This document shows positions 26,792-36,036 of a DNA stretch of 44,405 nucleotides, piece by piece. Under the pieces are notes generated by a model. The model searched no databases. It was given only the letters and a program-made list of their open reading frames with translations, and was not told the origin of the DNA. Origin of the DNA: Alkaliphilus sp. NP8 (lineage in GTDB: Bacteria; Bacillota; Clostridia; Peptostreptococcales; Natronincolaceae); contig JADWMM010000041.1 in assembly GCA_015978205.1 (NCBI GenBank), forward strand, positions 1 through 44,405. The letters are read 5' to 3'. A program made the position numbers and the translations under genes. Position 1 is the first letter of the stretch, and every line of letters starts with the position of its first letter.

Positions 26792-26884
26792 TATTTTTTA
26801 AAATGCAGGAAAAACAAAAAGTTTATAGAATATTTAAAACATACAAAACATACAAAACATTTCAACAGAGAGGGGTTTTATGAT

Positions 26885-27310
26885 ATGATAAAACTTATAA
26901 TTGGACCTGCAGGTGTAGGAAAAACAAATAAAATAATTCAAAAAGCAAATGAAGATGTAAAAAAGACAAATGGACATTTAGTTTATATTGATCACAAAAA
27001 TACACGTATGCTTAAAGTCGATTCAAGAATTAGATTTACTAATGCTGGAGAATATAATATTAAAGATAAAGAAACATTTTTTGGATTTATATGTGGGATT
27101 ATTGCCTCTAATTATGATGTAGAAACAATTTATATTGATGGATTATATAAAATAACAAAAGCAGAATTAAATGATATGGAAGATTTATTTAGAAAACTTG
27201 ATATACTTGAACTTAAGTATAATATTAACTTTATACTAACCATAAGTCGTGTTAAAAAAGAACTACCGCAGTTCTTAAATAAGTATATAATAGTTGATTT
27301 AGATGAATAA
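26885..27310 (+). CDS. small P-loop NTPase-like protein
   Basis: This 141-residue protein starts MIKLIIGPAGVGKTNKIIQ with a perfect Walker A loop at residues 7-14. A candidate Walker B strand is TIYIDGLYKI near residue 83. It is much shorter than typical ATPases of this kind and may be a stand-alone ATP-binding domain. AGAGGGG precedes ATG 26885. Upstream lies a triple ACAAAACAT repeat (about 26835-26861). A bidirectional terminator follows. Similar short proteins in Clostridia are annotated as ATP-binding or PilT-like, without known function. Confidence 0.75.
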   Translation: MIKLIIGPAGVGKTNKIIQKANEDVKKTNGHLVYIDHKNTRMLKVDSRIRFTNAGEYNIKDKETFFGFICGIIASNYDVETIYIDGLYKITKAELNDMEDLFRKLDILELKYNINFILTISRVKKELPQFLNKYIIVDLDE

Positions 27311-27327
27311 CTAATTATCTAAACAAT

Positions 27328-27356
27328 AAAAAAAAGCATCATTGATGCTTTTTTTA
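27328..27356. terminator. bidirectional terminator
   Basis: AAAAAAAAGCATC and GATGCTTTTTTT form the stem with an ATT loop. A-run and T-run on the two sides let it serve both the P-loop gene and the selenoprotein gene on the other strand. Confidence 0.85.
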
Positions 27357-27360
27357 TTGC

Positions 27361-27591
27361 TTAGATATTATTATCTACTTCTTCAAACTCTGGGAAACGT
27401 CCTATTTCTTTTTTAGAGAAAATTAATTTGTTTTCAGATTTAACCTCAAAAACTCCACCAGATGAAGGTATTAAAGTAATAGATTTCATATCATTCTTAT
27501 ATTTTGATAACAGACTTTCAGCCAATTCCAAGGCCTTGGATACATAACCTCAGCTAGTACAATATTCAATGCTTATTTTTTTATTCTTCAT
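27361..27591 (-). CDS. SelW/SelT/SelH (Rdx) family selenoprotein, UGA read as selenocysteine
   Basis: The minus strand has AGGAGGT, then ATG 27591, and a 76-residue frame interrupted only by one UGA at 27550-27552. Read as selenocysteine (U), the product starts MKNKKISIEYCTSUGYVSKA, the CxxU redox motif of the Rdx family at residues 11-14. The rest is intact and conserved: LIPSSGGVFEV near residue 40 and LIFSKKEIGRFPEFEE near the end, then TAA. The fold is thioredoxin-like and the role is probably thiol redox. A hairpin suitable for a bacterial SECIS lies just after the UGA. The alternative is a Cys-to-stop mutation, but no other lesion is present. Because of the UGA, standard ORF calling would miss it. 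Confidence 0.85.
27527..27552 (-). promoter_or_regulatory. candidate bacterial SECIS hairpin after the UGA
   Basis: On the minus strand, nine bases after UGA, the string TCCAAGGCCTTGGA folds into a five-base-pair stem with a GGCC loop. A G is in the first loop position, as expected for SelB-binding SECIS elements. The loop begins 14 bases after the UGA, slightly closer than the usual range, so another fold of the region may be the real one. Confidence 0.45.
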
Positions 27592-27853
27592 ATCAAATAT
27601 ACCTCCTAAATAGTATAATTTTTTTCAATATGTTACATATGTATTATAGAAAAATTTTATTATTCATTATTGTACCCTATTTAAAATAAAAAAAACAGAT
27701 TGAATACATAAATGTTACAATTTTTTAAGGAATATTAAGTATTAATTATTTATAATATACTAATTATTTTATTAAAAAGTATGTTATAATTTGTATTAAT
27801 GATGTATAATTGATTTGGAATTAATTAAAACATATAAGGGAGGATATATATAT

Positions 27854-28867
27854 ATGAAAACAAAAATAGGAATTAATGGTTTCGGAAGAATTGGAAAAGC
27901 AGTGCTTAAAGCATCTTTAGAAGGTAACTGGGATGTTGAGGTTGTTGCTATTAATAGTACAAGTGGTCCTAAAAAACACTCACATATATTTAAATATGAC
28001 TCATTATATGGAAGAGTAAACGAAGAAGTTAAAGCTACAGACGATGCTCTTTTTGTTGGTGATAAAAAGATACAATTTACAGCATTTCGTGACCCAGCAG
28101 AAATTCCTTGGGGTGAAATGGGAGTAGATATAGTTATAGAATCTACAGGAAAGTTTTTAACAAAAGAAACAGCTGCTAAGCACTTAGAAGGTGGAGCTAA
28201 GAAAGTAATACTTTCTGCACCAGGAAAAGGTGGAGAAGATAAAACTATTGTTATGGGAGTAAATCAAGAAGAATACGATGCTAAAAGTCATAATATTGTA
28301 TCAAATGCTTCTTGTACAACAAACTGTTTAGCACCAGTTGCTAAAGTTTTGGAAGATAGCTTTGGTATTAAAAATGGTTTAATGACAACTGTTCATGCAT
28401 TTACAAACGATCAAAGAATATTAGATTTACCACATAAAGATTTAAGAAGAGCAAGAGCTGCTGGAGAATCTATAATACCAACAACTACAGGTGCAGCTAA
28501 GGCTGTAGCTAAGGTTATACCTTCTTTAGAAGGAAAATTAAATGGTATGGCTATGAGAGTACCAACTCCTGTTGTATCAGTAGTTGACCTAGTAGTAGAA
28601 TTAAATAAAAACGTGACAATAGAAGAAGTAAACGAAGCACTTAAAAAAGCAGCGGAAGGTTCTATGGAAGGAGTTTTAGGTTACTCTGAAGAGCCTCTAG
28701 TATCTATCGATTACAAAAAAGATTCTAGATCTTCAATTGTAGATGGTTTATCAACTGTAATGGTAGGAGACAACATGGTAAAAGTTATTTCATGGTATGA
28801 TAATGAATGGGGTTATTCTACTAGAATTGTTGATTTAGCACAATATATAGCTAAAAAAGGATTATAA
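27854..28867 (+). CDS. gapA: glyceraldehyde-3-phosphate dehydrogenase, type I
   Basis: This 337-residue glycolytic enzyme oxidises glyceraldehyde 3-phosphate with NAD and phosphate. The NAD-binding GINGFGRIGKAVLKA lies at residues 6-20. The catalytic cysteine is in SNASCTTNCLAPVAK near residue 153, with histidine in TTVHAFTNDQR near 180. The ending WYDNEWGYSTRIVDLA is typical. AGGGAGG precedes ATG 27854; an upstream in-frame TTG has no site. TATAAT boxes occur at 27785 and nearby. It stands alone, not followed by pgk or tpi, and ends at a strong terminator. Confidence 0.97.
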   Translation: MKTKIGINGFGRIGKAVLKASLEGNWDVEVVAINSTSGPKKHSHIFKYDSLYGRVNEEVKATDDALFVGDKKIQFTAFRDPAEIPWGEMGVDIVIESTGKFLTKETAAKHLEGGAKKVILSAPGKGGEDKTIVMGVNQEEYDAKSHNIVSNASCTTNCLAPVAKVLEDSFGIKNGLMTTVHAFTNDQRILDLPHKDLRRARAAGESIIPTTTGAAKAVAKVIPSLEGKLNGMAMRVPTPVVSVVDLVVELNKNVTIEEVNEALKKAAEGSMEGVLGYSEEPLVSIDYKKDSRSSIVDGLSTVMVGDNMVKVISWYDNEWGYSTRIVDLAQYIAKKGL

Positions 28868-28935
28868 TACAAAGTTTTTAATTTATATATAATCTTTAAA
28901 TATCAACCTACTAGAGCATAATTTGAAAAATATAT

Positions 28936-28986
28936 AAAGTTAACAATCCCACCAGATTAAGGTAGTGGGCTTGTTAACTTTTTTTA
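28936..28986 (+). terminator. rho-independent terminator after gapA
   Basis: AAAGTTAACAA-CCCAC pairs with GTGGG-TTGTTAACTTT around a 12-base loop, followed by TTTTTA. It is one of the strongest hairpins in the window. Confidence 0.92.
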
Positions 28987-29317
28987 TTTATTATACTTTA
29001 TATTAATATGCATAATATAATTTTTATATCTTTTTTTAGATTGTTTTTTTCTTGTTCTTTAATATCTTATACCAACAGGATTTCCTCCCATAAATTGTTA
29101 TATTTGTCTCGAATATTATTATGAATCAACTTTTTACTATTTATACAAAATAAGAGTTACTAGACTTATAATAGTTTTATTAAAAATTGAAATAAGAAAT
29201 TTAACATATTTTTACTATAGATAAATAGATAAAATTTTAAATAATGGTATAATAGAATATAGGGTTAAAATAGTATATAATTATTTATTGATAAAAAGTG
29301 TATTGCGGGGTGATAAT
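28987..29317. other. non-coding gap before relQ
   Basis: No gene is supported. An extended -10 box (TGGTATAAT, ending at 29253) about 65 bases upstream of relQ is a likely promoter, with no clear -35. A short minus-strand string MGGNPVGIRY has no ribosome site and was not called. Confidence 0.5.
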
Positions 29318-30127
29318 ATGGAACATCAAATGGATTGGAAAAAGATTTTGATTCCATATGAAAATGCAGTAGAAGAAATGAAAGTAAAATTTAAAAGTAT
29401 ACGCAGTGAATTGAGAACTATTGGAGAGTATTCACCAATTGAGTTTGTAACTGGAAGAGTAAAAAAAGTTTCTAGTATATTAGATAAAGCTAAAAAATTA
29501 GGTGTTGAAACAGACAGTATAGAAAGTATAGAAGAAGGAATTGAAGATATAGCAGGAATTCGTATTATGTGTCAATTTGTAGAGGACATTTATACTGTTG
29601 TAGATTATATTCGAGAACGTGATGGTAATGATTTAGAAATCGTATATGAAAAAGATTATATAACTAACTTTAAACCTAGTGGCTATAGAAGTTATCATAT
29701 TGTTGTTAGATATCCTATACAAACGGCATTAGGACCTAAGAAAATATTAGCCGAAATACAAATTAGAACATTAGCTATGAATTTTTGGGGAACTATAGAA
29801 CACTCTTTAAGATATAAATACAAGCATAATCTGCCTGAACATATTAGTGAAAGACTTATAAAATCAGCAGATGCTGCTTTCATGTTAGATAAAGAAATGT
29901 CTAAAATTAGACACGAAATACGTCAAGCACAAAAATTATTTGAAGTAAAATCTAATATAGTTTCAGATATATTAAGAGATATATATTCTTTATATTCTAT
30001 GGATAAAATTAAAGAAGCAACTAAACTTCAAGAAGAATTTAATGAGATTTGGGATAATGGAGATGTTAGAGAGTTAAAGAACTTTGCTAATAAAGTGAAT
30101 ATTTTTGTTGAACATCAAGAAGATTAG
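29318..30127 (+). CDS. relQ: small alarmone synthetase, RelQ/YjbM type
   Basis: This 269-residue protein has only the RelA/SpoT synthetase domain and should make (p)ppGpp from ATP and GDP/GTP. Motifs include VTGRVKKVSSI near residue 47, DIAGIRIMCQF near residue 80, and SGYRSYHIVVRYP near residue 122. AEIQIRTLAMNFWGTIEH, with the catalytic glutamate, is near residue 149. There is no hydrolase, TGS or ACT domain. A helical C-terminal tail follows, longer than in YjbM. GGGGTGAT precedes ATG 29318; an in-frame TTG upstream is less likely. The metallophosphoesterase gene starts 33 bases later and the two probably form an operon. Confidence 0.92.
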   Translation: MEHQMDWKKILIPYENAVEEMKVKFKSIRSELRTIGEYSPIEFVTGRVKKVSSILDKAKKLGVETDSIESIEEGIEDIAGIRIMCQFVEDIYTVVDYIRERDGNDLEIVYEKDYITNFKPSGYRSYHIVVRYPIQTALGPKKILAEIQIRTLAMNFWGTIEHSLRYKYKHNLPEHISERLIKSADAAFMLDKEMSKIRHEIRQAQKLFEVKSNIVSDILRDIYSLYSMDKIKEATKLQEEFNEIWDNGDVRELKNFANKVNIFVEHQED

Positions 30128-30160
30128 AAAAATGTTATTATAATAGAAATAGGTGATAAT

Positions 30161-30853
30161 ATGGCTATATATGCAATAGGAGATTTACATTTAAGCGGCT
30201 CTTCTCATAAACCTATGGACATATTCGGAGAACATTGGAATGACCATGCAAATAGAATTAAAAGTAGTTGGATAGATAATATAACAGATGAAGACGCAAT
30301 TTTAATTCCAGGAGATATATCTTGGGCTATGAATCTAGAAGAAGCTATGATAGATTTGGGATGGATTGCAGACTTACCAGGTAAAAAATATTTAATTAAA
30401 GGAAATCATGATTATTGGTGGAGCTCAATAAATAAATTAAATTACTTATTTGAATCTATGAACTTTGTTCAAAACAATTTTTTTACTTATAATGAATATG
30501 CTATATGTGGGACAAGGGGTTGGAATTGTCCTAACCATTTTAAATTTACAGATCATGATGAAAAAATATATTTAAGAGAAATTGCACGTTTAGAAATGTC
30601 TTTAAAGCATGCCAAAAAGCAGGGGTATAATAATATTATTGTTATGCTTCATTATCCTCCAACAAATGATAAATTAGAATCATCATTATTTACTGAAACA
30701 CTTGAAAAATATGAAGTTGAAAATGTAGTATATGGTCATTTACATGGAAAATTATCTTATGATGCTGGGTTAAAAGGAATACATAACAACGTAAAATACA
30801 ACTTAGTGTCTTGTGATTATATTGATTTTAAAGTCAAAAAAATAATAGAGTAG
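30161..30853 (+). CDS. metallophosphoesterase
   Basis: This 230-residue calcineurin-like phosphoesterase has the full set of metal motifs: GDLHLS (residues 6-11), GDISWAMNLEEA near residue 47, and GNHDYWWSS near residue 79. HYPP (near 165) and YGHLHG (near 187) complete the set. The internal CGTRGWNCP and the compact size match the clostridial phosphohydrolase group related to YpbG/YkuE. The substrate is unknown. An AGGTGAT site precedes the ATG. Its pairing with relQ might suggest a nucleotide-related role, but this is only positional. Confidence 0.88.
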   Translation: MAIYAIGDLHLSGSSHKPMDIFGEHWNDHANRIKSSWIDNITDEDAILIPGDISWAMNLEEAMIDLGWIADLPGKKYLIKGNHDYWWSSINKLNYLFESMNFVQNNFFTYNEYAICGTRGWNCPNHFKFTDHDEKIYLREIARLEMSLKHAKKQGYNNIIVMLHYPPTNDKLESSLFTETLEKYEVENVVYGHLHGKLSYDAGLKGIHNNVKYNLVSCDYIDFKVKKIIE

Positions 30854-30871
30854 ATGTTATTCTATTATTTT
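30838..30871. terminator. terminator between convergent phosphoesterase and fba
   Basis: AAAATAATAGA and TCTATTATTTT form an AT-rich stem with a 10-base loop and T-rich end. The first arm overlaps the stop codon of the phosphoesterase gene. Confidence 0.6.
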
Positions 30872-30890
30872 GTATTTAAATATATTTTTA

Positions 30891-31841
<951 letters not shown>

Positions 31842-31876
31842 TTAATTTAAATTAATATGTATTTTTACTTAGTTCT

Positions 31877-31905
31877 ATAATAGCAATTTTACTTTGCATA
31901 GTCAA
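31877..31905 (-). promoter_or_regulatory. sigma-A promoter for fba
   Basis: On the minus strand TTGACT (31905-31900), a 17-base spacer and TATTAT (31882-31877) lie about 57 bases upstream of the start codon. Confidence 0.75.
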
Positions 31906-31998
31906 TTAGCTTAAAATCTGATAATATTCATAATTAAAGATACTACAAAAATAGGTTAAACTTATTTTGAAAATATATTCAAAAAAGTAGCTATTAAA

Positions 31999-32027
31999 TT
32001 GTAGCAATAAGGAAAGTAGGATATAAT
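31999..32027 (+). promoter_or_regulatory. sigma-A promoter for the pseudouridine synthase operon
   Basis: TTGTAG (31999-32004), a 17-base spacer and TATAAT (32022-32027) lie about 45 bases before the start codon. It would also serve the rlmD gene, which follows 29 bases after this gene. Confidence 0.7.
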
Positions 32028-32073
32028 ATTTTGGAGAGAAGATAATATACAATGAAAAGTATGGAGGGTAATT

Positions 32074-32799
32074 ATGGCTAAAACCCAAAGAATAGATAAA
32101 GTATTATCAAACTTAGGATATGGTAGTCGTAAGGATATAAGGAAAGTTTGTAAAGATGGATTAGTAAAAGTAGATGGAAAGGTAATTAAAAGTAGTAGTG
32201 TACATATAGATCCGGAAAGTAGTGAAATTATTATAGGTAATGAGGTTGTAGATTACCGTGAATTTGTTTATATTATGTTGAATAAGCCACAAGGTGTAGT
32301 ATCCGCTACTGAAGATAATAGAGATGAAACAGTTGTAGATTTGTTAGATGAAAAGTATGTGCCTTTTGAAGTGTTTCCAGTAGGGAGATTAGATAAGGAT
32401 ACAGAAGGACTATTGCTTTTAACTAATGATGGTAAGCTTGCTCACAATTTACTTTCACCTAAAAAGCATGTATCTAAAACTTATTATGCTAAGGTAGATG
32501 GAATAGTAACAGAAGAAGATATAGAAAAATTTAAAGAAGGAGTATATATAGAAGAAGACTATAAAACATTACCTGCAAATTTAAAAATATTAAAGTCTGA
32601 TGAAATATCGGAAATAGAGCTAACTATACATGAAGGAAAATTTCATCAGGTAAAAAGAATGTTTAAAGCAGTAGATAAAACAGTTATATACTTAAAAAGA
32701 CTTTCTATGGGACCATTAAAACTAGATAATAGGTTAGATTTAGGAGAGTATAGAGAGCTTAACGAAGATGAATTAAATAAACTAAGAGACCATAAATAA
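32074..32799 (+). CDS. RsuA/RluB-family rRNA pseudouridine synthase
   Basis: This is a 241-residue protein with an N-terminal S4 RNA-binding domain (RIDKVLSNLGYGSRKDIRKV, residues 5-24). The catalytic domain has its aspartate in GRLDKDTEGLLLLTNDG near residues 109-112, and KTYYAKV and HEGKFHQVKRMF follow. The length fits the RsuA/RluB group; which rRNA uridine is the target cannot be told. GGAGGG precedes the ATG. It is co-directional with the RlmD-type methyltransferase, making a small rRNA-modification operon. Confidence 0.9.
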   Translation: MAKTQRIDKVLSNLGYGSRKDIRKVCKDGLVKVDGKVIKSSSVHIDPESSEIIIGNEVVDYREFVYIMLNKPQGVVSATEDNRDETVVDLLDEKYVPFEVFPVGRLDKDTEGLLLLTNDGKLAHNLLSPKKHVSKTYYAKVDGIVTEEDIEKFKEGVYIEEDYKTLPANLKILKSDEISEIELTIHEGKFHQVKRMFKAVDKTVIYLKRLSMGPLKLDNRLDLGEYRELNEDELNKLRDHK

Positions 32800-32828
32800 G
32801 ATAATAGGAAATACAGGAGGGAATTTAA

Positions 32829-34232
32829 TTGCTAAAGAAAAAGGAAATAATAGATTTAACTATAGAACAAAGTGAGTTTGGTGGAAAAAGCTACGGATAT
32901 TATGAAGATATAAAAGTAAATCTTAAAGGTGGAATAAAAGGGCAAAAAGTAAAAGTATATATAAAGAAAGTTAGAGGTAAAAAAGCTGAAGGACAAATAA
33001 GAGAGATTATAGAAAAATCTCCTTTAGAGAGTGAAACATCATGTACTCATTTTGGAAATTGTGGAGGGTGTTTATATCAAGGTGTATCTTATGAAAAGCA
33101 GATAAAAATGAAAGAAGAGCAGGTTAAAAACCTATTCAATAAAGCTGGAATAGAAGGTTTTGAATATTTACCTATAGAAGGAAGTCCGAACTTTCATGGG
33201 TATAGAAATAAAATGGAGTTTTCCTTTGGAGATGAAGAAAAAGGTGGACCTTTGACACTGGGAATGCATAAAAAGGGTAGACATTATGATATAGTAACTG
33301 TAAACGAATGTAATATAATGGATGAAGATTTTAGAAAAATATTAGACACTATATTAAGTTACTTTAAAGAGAAAAATATTTCTCAATACAATACTAGGTC
33401 TCATAAAGGATATTTAAGACATCTAGTTGTAAGAAAAGCTTTTTATACAAAAGAAATATTTATAAATTTAGTAACAACTACACAGATGGAAGTAGATTTA
33501 ACAGATTTAGTAGATAGTATAAAGGAATTGAATTTACAAGGCAAAATAGTCGGGTTTATGCACACATTAAATGACACTTTAGCTGATGTTGTTCAGAGTG
33601 ATGAAACTAGAATCCTATTTGGAAGAGACTATATAATAGAGAAATTATTAGGACTACAATTTAGAATATCTACATTTTCATTTTTTCAGACAAACAGTGC
33701 AGGCGCTGAAAAACTATATTCAATAGTTAGGGACTTTGTAGGAAATGCAGATAATAAAACTGTGTTTGACCTTTACTGTGGAACAGGAACTATTGGACAA
33801 ATAACGGCACAAAAAGCTAAGAAGGTAATAGGAATAGAAATAATTGAAGATGCCGTAGATGCTGCAAATGAAAATGCAAAATTAAATGGGTTAGATAACT
33901 GTAAGTTTATTGCAGGGGATGTAAAAGAAAAGGTAAAAGAACTTAATGATAAACCAGATATTATAGTATTAGACCCACCAAGAAGTGGTATTCATCCTAA
34001 GGCACTTCAAGATATTATTGATTTTGATGCAGAAAAAATAGTATATGTTTCTTGTAATCCTAAAACATTAGTTATTGATTTAGTAGAACTAGAGAAAAAT
34101 GGTTATAAAGTTGAAAAAGTAAAAGCTATAGATATGTTCCCGCATACTCCCCACGTTGAGAGTATAATTCTGATGACATCTAGTACCTCAGAGGCGAAAA
34201 AGTATGGTTTAGACACAACATGTAGTAGGTAA
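32829..34232 (+). CDS. rlmD: RlmD-type 23S rRNA (uracil-C5)-methyltransferase with altered C-terminus
   Basis: This 467-residue enzyme makes 5-methyluridine in rRNA or tRNA. It has a TRAM domain (about residues 1-60). A 4Fe-4S cluster motif with cysteines in CTHFGNCGGC is near residue 75. SAM motif FDLYCGTGTIGQI is near residue 314, DPPRSG near 384, and the catalytic cysteine lies in YVSCNPKTL near residue 409. The start is TTG 32829 after AGGAGGG. The last 17 residues (SSTSEAKKYGLDTTCSR) follow the conserved HVESIIL end and do not look like family sequence. A second copy of a matching end lies at 40666-40704. This suggests an element inserted here and replaced the natural C-terminus. Confidence 0.9.
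   Translation: MLKKKEIIDLTIEQSEFGGKSYGYYEDIKVNLKGGIKGQKVKVYIKKVRGKKAEGQIREIIEKSPLESETSCTHFGNCGGCLYQGVSYEKQIKMKEEQVKNLFNKAGIEGFEYLPIEGSPNFHGYRNKMEFSFGDEEKGGPLTLGMHKKGRHYDIVTVNECNIMDEDFRKILDTILSYFKEKNISQYNTRSHKGYLRHLVVRKAFYTKEIFINLVTTTQMEVDLTDLVDSIKELNLQGKIVGFMHTLNDTLADVVQSDETRILFGRDYIIEKLLGLQFRISTFSFFQTNSAGAEKLYSIVRDFVGNADNKTVFDLYCGTGTIGQITAQKAKKVIGIEIIEDAVDAANENAKLNGLDNCKFIAGDVKEKVKELNDKPDIIVLDPPRSGIHPKALQDIIDFDAEKIVYVSCNPKTLVIDLVELEKNGYKVEKVKAIDMFPHTPHVESIILMTSSTSEAKKYGLDTTCSR
34152..34175 (+). other. attL-like junction in the rlmD 3' end
   Basis: The codons for HVESIILM at 34152-34175 align with HVESIILL at 40666-40689 (15 of 24 bases identical). The 3' ends of rumA/rlmD genes are known targets of integrative elements using serine recombinases, so this is the likely left junction of the 34-40 kb island. 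Confidence 0.45.
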
Positions 34233-34243
34233 GGGCTGGTTTT

Positions 34244-34283
34244 GGGGTCGAAAATGAGTGGAAAAACACCGTTTTTTGACCCC
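34244..34283 (+). terminator. hairpin after rlmD
   Basis: GGGGTC-AAAA pairs with TTTT-GACCCC, followed by GTTTTTA, 11 bases after the rlmD stop. It can act as terminator and may be carried by the inserted element. Confidence 0.65.
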
Positions 34284-34441
34284 GTTTTTAAGAGCGTTTT
34301 ATAGATGACATATGGGTATAAGATAAATGAAACCTTAAAATCTAATATAATTCAGTATTTTGGTAGCAAATAAAGTTGTTATTATTTAAATAAATATAAG
34401 AGATAATTCATAGATTATTTAAAGTTCATGGGGGTGGAAAA

Positions 34442-34999
34442 TTGATAATTTTACTATTTGGTGTAATAACAGATGACGAAGTAGATTTTATTAATAAGAT
34501 TTTTTCAAAAATAAATGTCAAAATGTATAATATTTCTTTTAATATATTAAGGAATAAATTTGATACAGAAGAAGTTGTATCACAAACATTTCTAAAGATT
34601 ATAGAGAATAGAGAAAAAATATCTACTTTGCCATGTCCCCAAATAGAACCCTACTGCGTTGTAATATTGAAGAATGAAACAATGAATATTATAAGAAAAC
34701 GCAAGAAAATCATACATGTAGAAGATATAGACTATTTTGATCACAACGAAGGAGATTATGATATTGAAGAAGAATATTTAGAAACAGTAAATAAAGAACA
34801 ATTACTTTCCTGTATTAATAGACTTGGAGATGATGAAAAGTTTTTTGTTCATCTGCGCTTTGTCAATGAAATGAGATTTAAAGATATTTCAGAGCTGTTA
34901 GGAATTACTGAAGAAGCTGCAAAGAAGCGTAGTCAACGTATTTTAAAGAAATTGCGTTTATATTATGAAGAAGGTGATAAGAGTGCCCAAAATGGCTAA
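34442..34999 (+). CDS. sigma-70 family RNA polymerase sigma factor (ECF-like)
   Basis: This 185-residue sigma factor has region 2 near residues 25-80 (YNISFNILRNKFDTEEVVSQTFLKI) and region 4 near residues 125-175. Region 4 carries the helix-turn-helix FVNEMRFKDISELLGITEEAAKKRSQRILKKL. The start is a TTG at 34442 after GGGGTGG. It overlaps the start of the next gene by about 17 bases, which is typical of a sigma factor with its membrane regulator. The conserved promoter-like blocks at 35961, 36626 and 36811 are candidates for its target. It belongs to the probable island in rlmD. Confidence 0.88.
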   Translation: MIILLFGVITDDEVDFINKIFSKINVKMYNISFNILRNKFDTEEVVSQTFLKIIENREKISTLPCPQIEPYCVVILKNETMNIIRKRKKIIHVEDIDYFDHNEGDYDIEEEYLETVNKEQLLSCINRLGDDEKFFVHLRFVNEMRFKDISELLGITEEAAKKRSQRILKKLRLYYEEGDKSAQNG

Positions 35000-35957
35000 T
35001 AATATTTTGAAAGAAGTATTTCAATTATCTTTGCAAGATGAATTGGAAAGAATGATTAAATTAAACATGAATAGCATCATACATCAATCATTATCTGACG
35101 AGGAAGTTGAACAATTAGCTATAAAAATAGGCTTATTACCATCGGAGTATCGTAGTATTATCTTCTTTCGATATTCTTTCAATAATACTCCTTCTGAAAC
35201 AGATAGAATACTAGAGATAGAAAATTCTATAGGTAAATTACGCTATATACAGAAAATGCTATCTGGTTTAATGGGAATTAATAACTCATGGATTGATGAC
35301 AATTCTATGGAAAGAGCTTGTAAAATCGCTATTATAGAGGATACCAAAGATTATAACAATATTAAGGTATTACACAAACCCAACTATTCTAAGGCTTTCA
35401 GACGAAAACTAAAAGATATCAAGATTAAACAAAATCCTAATAACATACTTATGTTATTAGCTAAAAGGGTTGCTGTTTTTATATTAGTATGTATTCTAAG
35501 TTTCTCTGCTGTTTTAGCAGTTAATGCAGAAGCACGTGAAAAGGTATTTGAGTGGATTATTGAAGTGTTTGAAAAATTTAGTATAATTACACCTCAAGAT
35601 ATAGATGAAGGTAATAATTCAGTAGAACTAACATCACTTAAAATTAATTATATTCCAACTGGATTCGAGTTGGTGGATATTCATAAGGGTCGTAATATGC
35701 TGATTTATAATTACTCAATAGAGAGTAATCAAGAGTTTTATATAAAATTATATTCTTCATATGGTGAAAACAAATCATATTATGATACAGAAGGAGTTGA
35801 AATAAAAGAGATTATTTTTAAAGGATCTCAAGCATATATGTGGCAAACTGATGAAATAATTTATCTAATATGGTATCAAGATGGTATTGAATGCCATATC
35901 GTGGGAAACTTAAATAAAGATGAGCTTCTAAAAGTTGCAGAAGATATTTCAAAATAA
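34983..35957 (+). CDS. membrane regulator with DUF4367-like domain (probable anti-sigma)
   Basis: This protein of about 324 residues has a helical cytoplasmic N-part, where the sigma factor would be held. One membrane helix (VAVFILVCILSFSAVLAV) lies near residues 160-180. An outer domain of about 130 residues with LKINYIPTGFELVDIHKG matches the DUF4367 type. I start at GTG 34983, with AAGGTGAT upstream. Overlap with the sigma gene implies translational coupling. A decayed second copy of its 3' end occurs at 36700-36810. The anti-sigma role is inferred from gene order and topology. Confidence 0.75.
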   Translation: MPKMANNILKEVFQLSLQDELERMIKLNMNSIIHQSLSDEEVEQLAIKIGLLPSEYRSIIFFRYSFNNTPSETDRILEIENSIGKLRYIQKMLSGLMGINNSWIDDNSMERACKIAIIEDTKDYNNIKVLHKPNYSKAFRRKLKDIKIKQNPNNILMLLAKRVAVFILVCILSFSAVLAVNAEAREKVFEWIIEVFEKFSIITPQDIDEGNNSVELTSLKINYIPTGFELVDIHKGRNMLIYNYSIESNQEFYIKLYSSYGENKSYYDTEGVEIKEIIFKGSQAYMWQTDEIIYLIWYQDGIECHIVGNLNKDELLKVAEDISK

Positions 35958-35960
35958 TTA

Positions 35961-36014
35961 AAAAAACATGTCCCCTTTTTCCTTCTTGTGCGTTATATAG
36001 GTAAGAACCTAATA
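35961..36014 (+). promoter_or_regulatory. conserved ECF-type promoter block, copy 1
   Basis: ATGTCCCC, a pyrimidine-rich spacer of about 16 bases, and GCGTTATATAGG, then TAAGAACC. The CGTTATAT lies about 40 bases before the start of the secreted-protein gene. The same block recurs at 36626 and 36811. The layout (-35 TGTCCC, -10 CGTTATAT) fits an ECF sigma promoter. Confidence 0.65.
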
Positions 36015-36036
36015 ATAACAACAAGGAGGATTTTTT

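Noticed and set aside
26835-26861. Three tandem ACAAAACAT units
   Set aside because: Too short and too few for a CRISPR or other array; simple local slippage explains it.
29040-29110. Minus-strand string MGGNPVGIRY as a gene end
   Set aside because: Only ten codons with no usable ribosome site.
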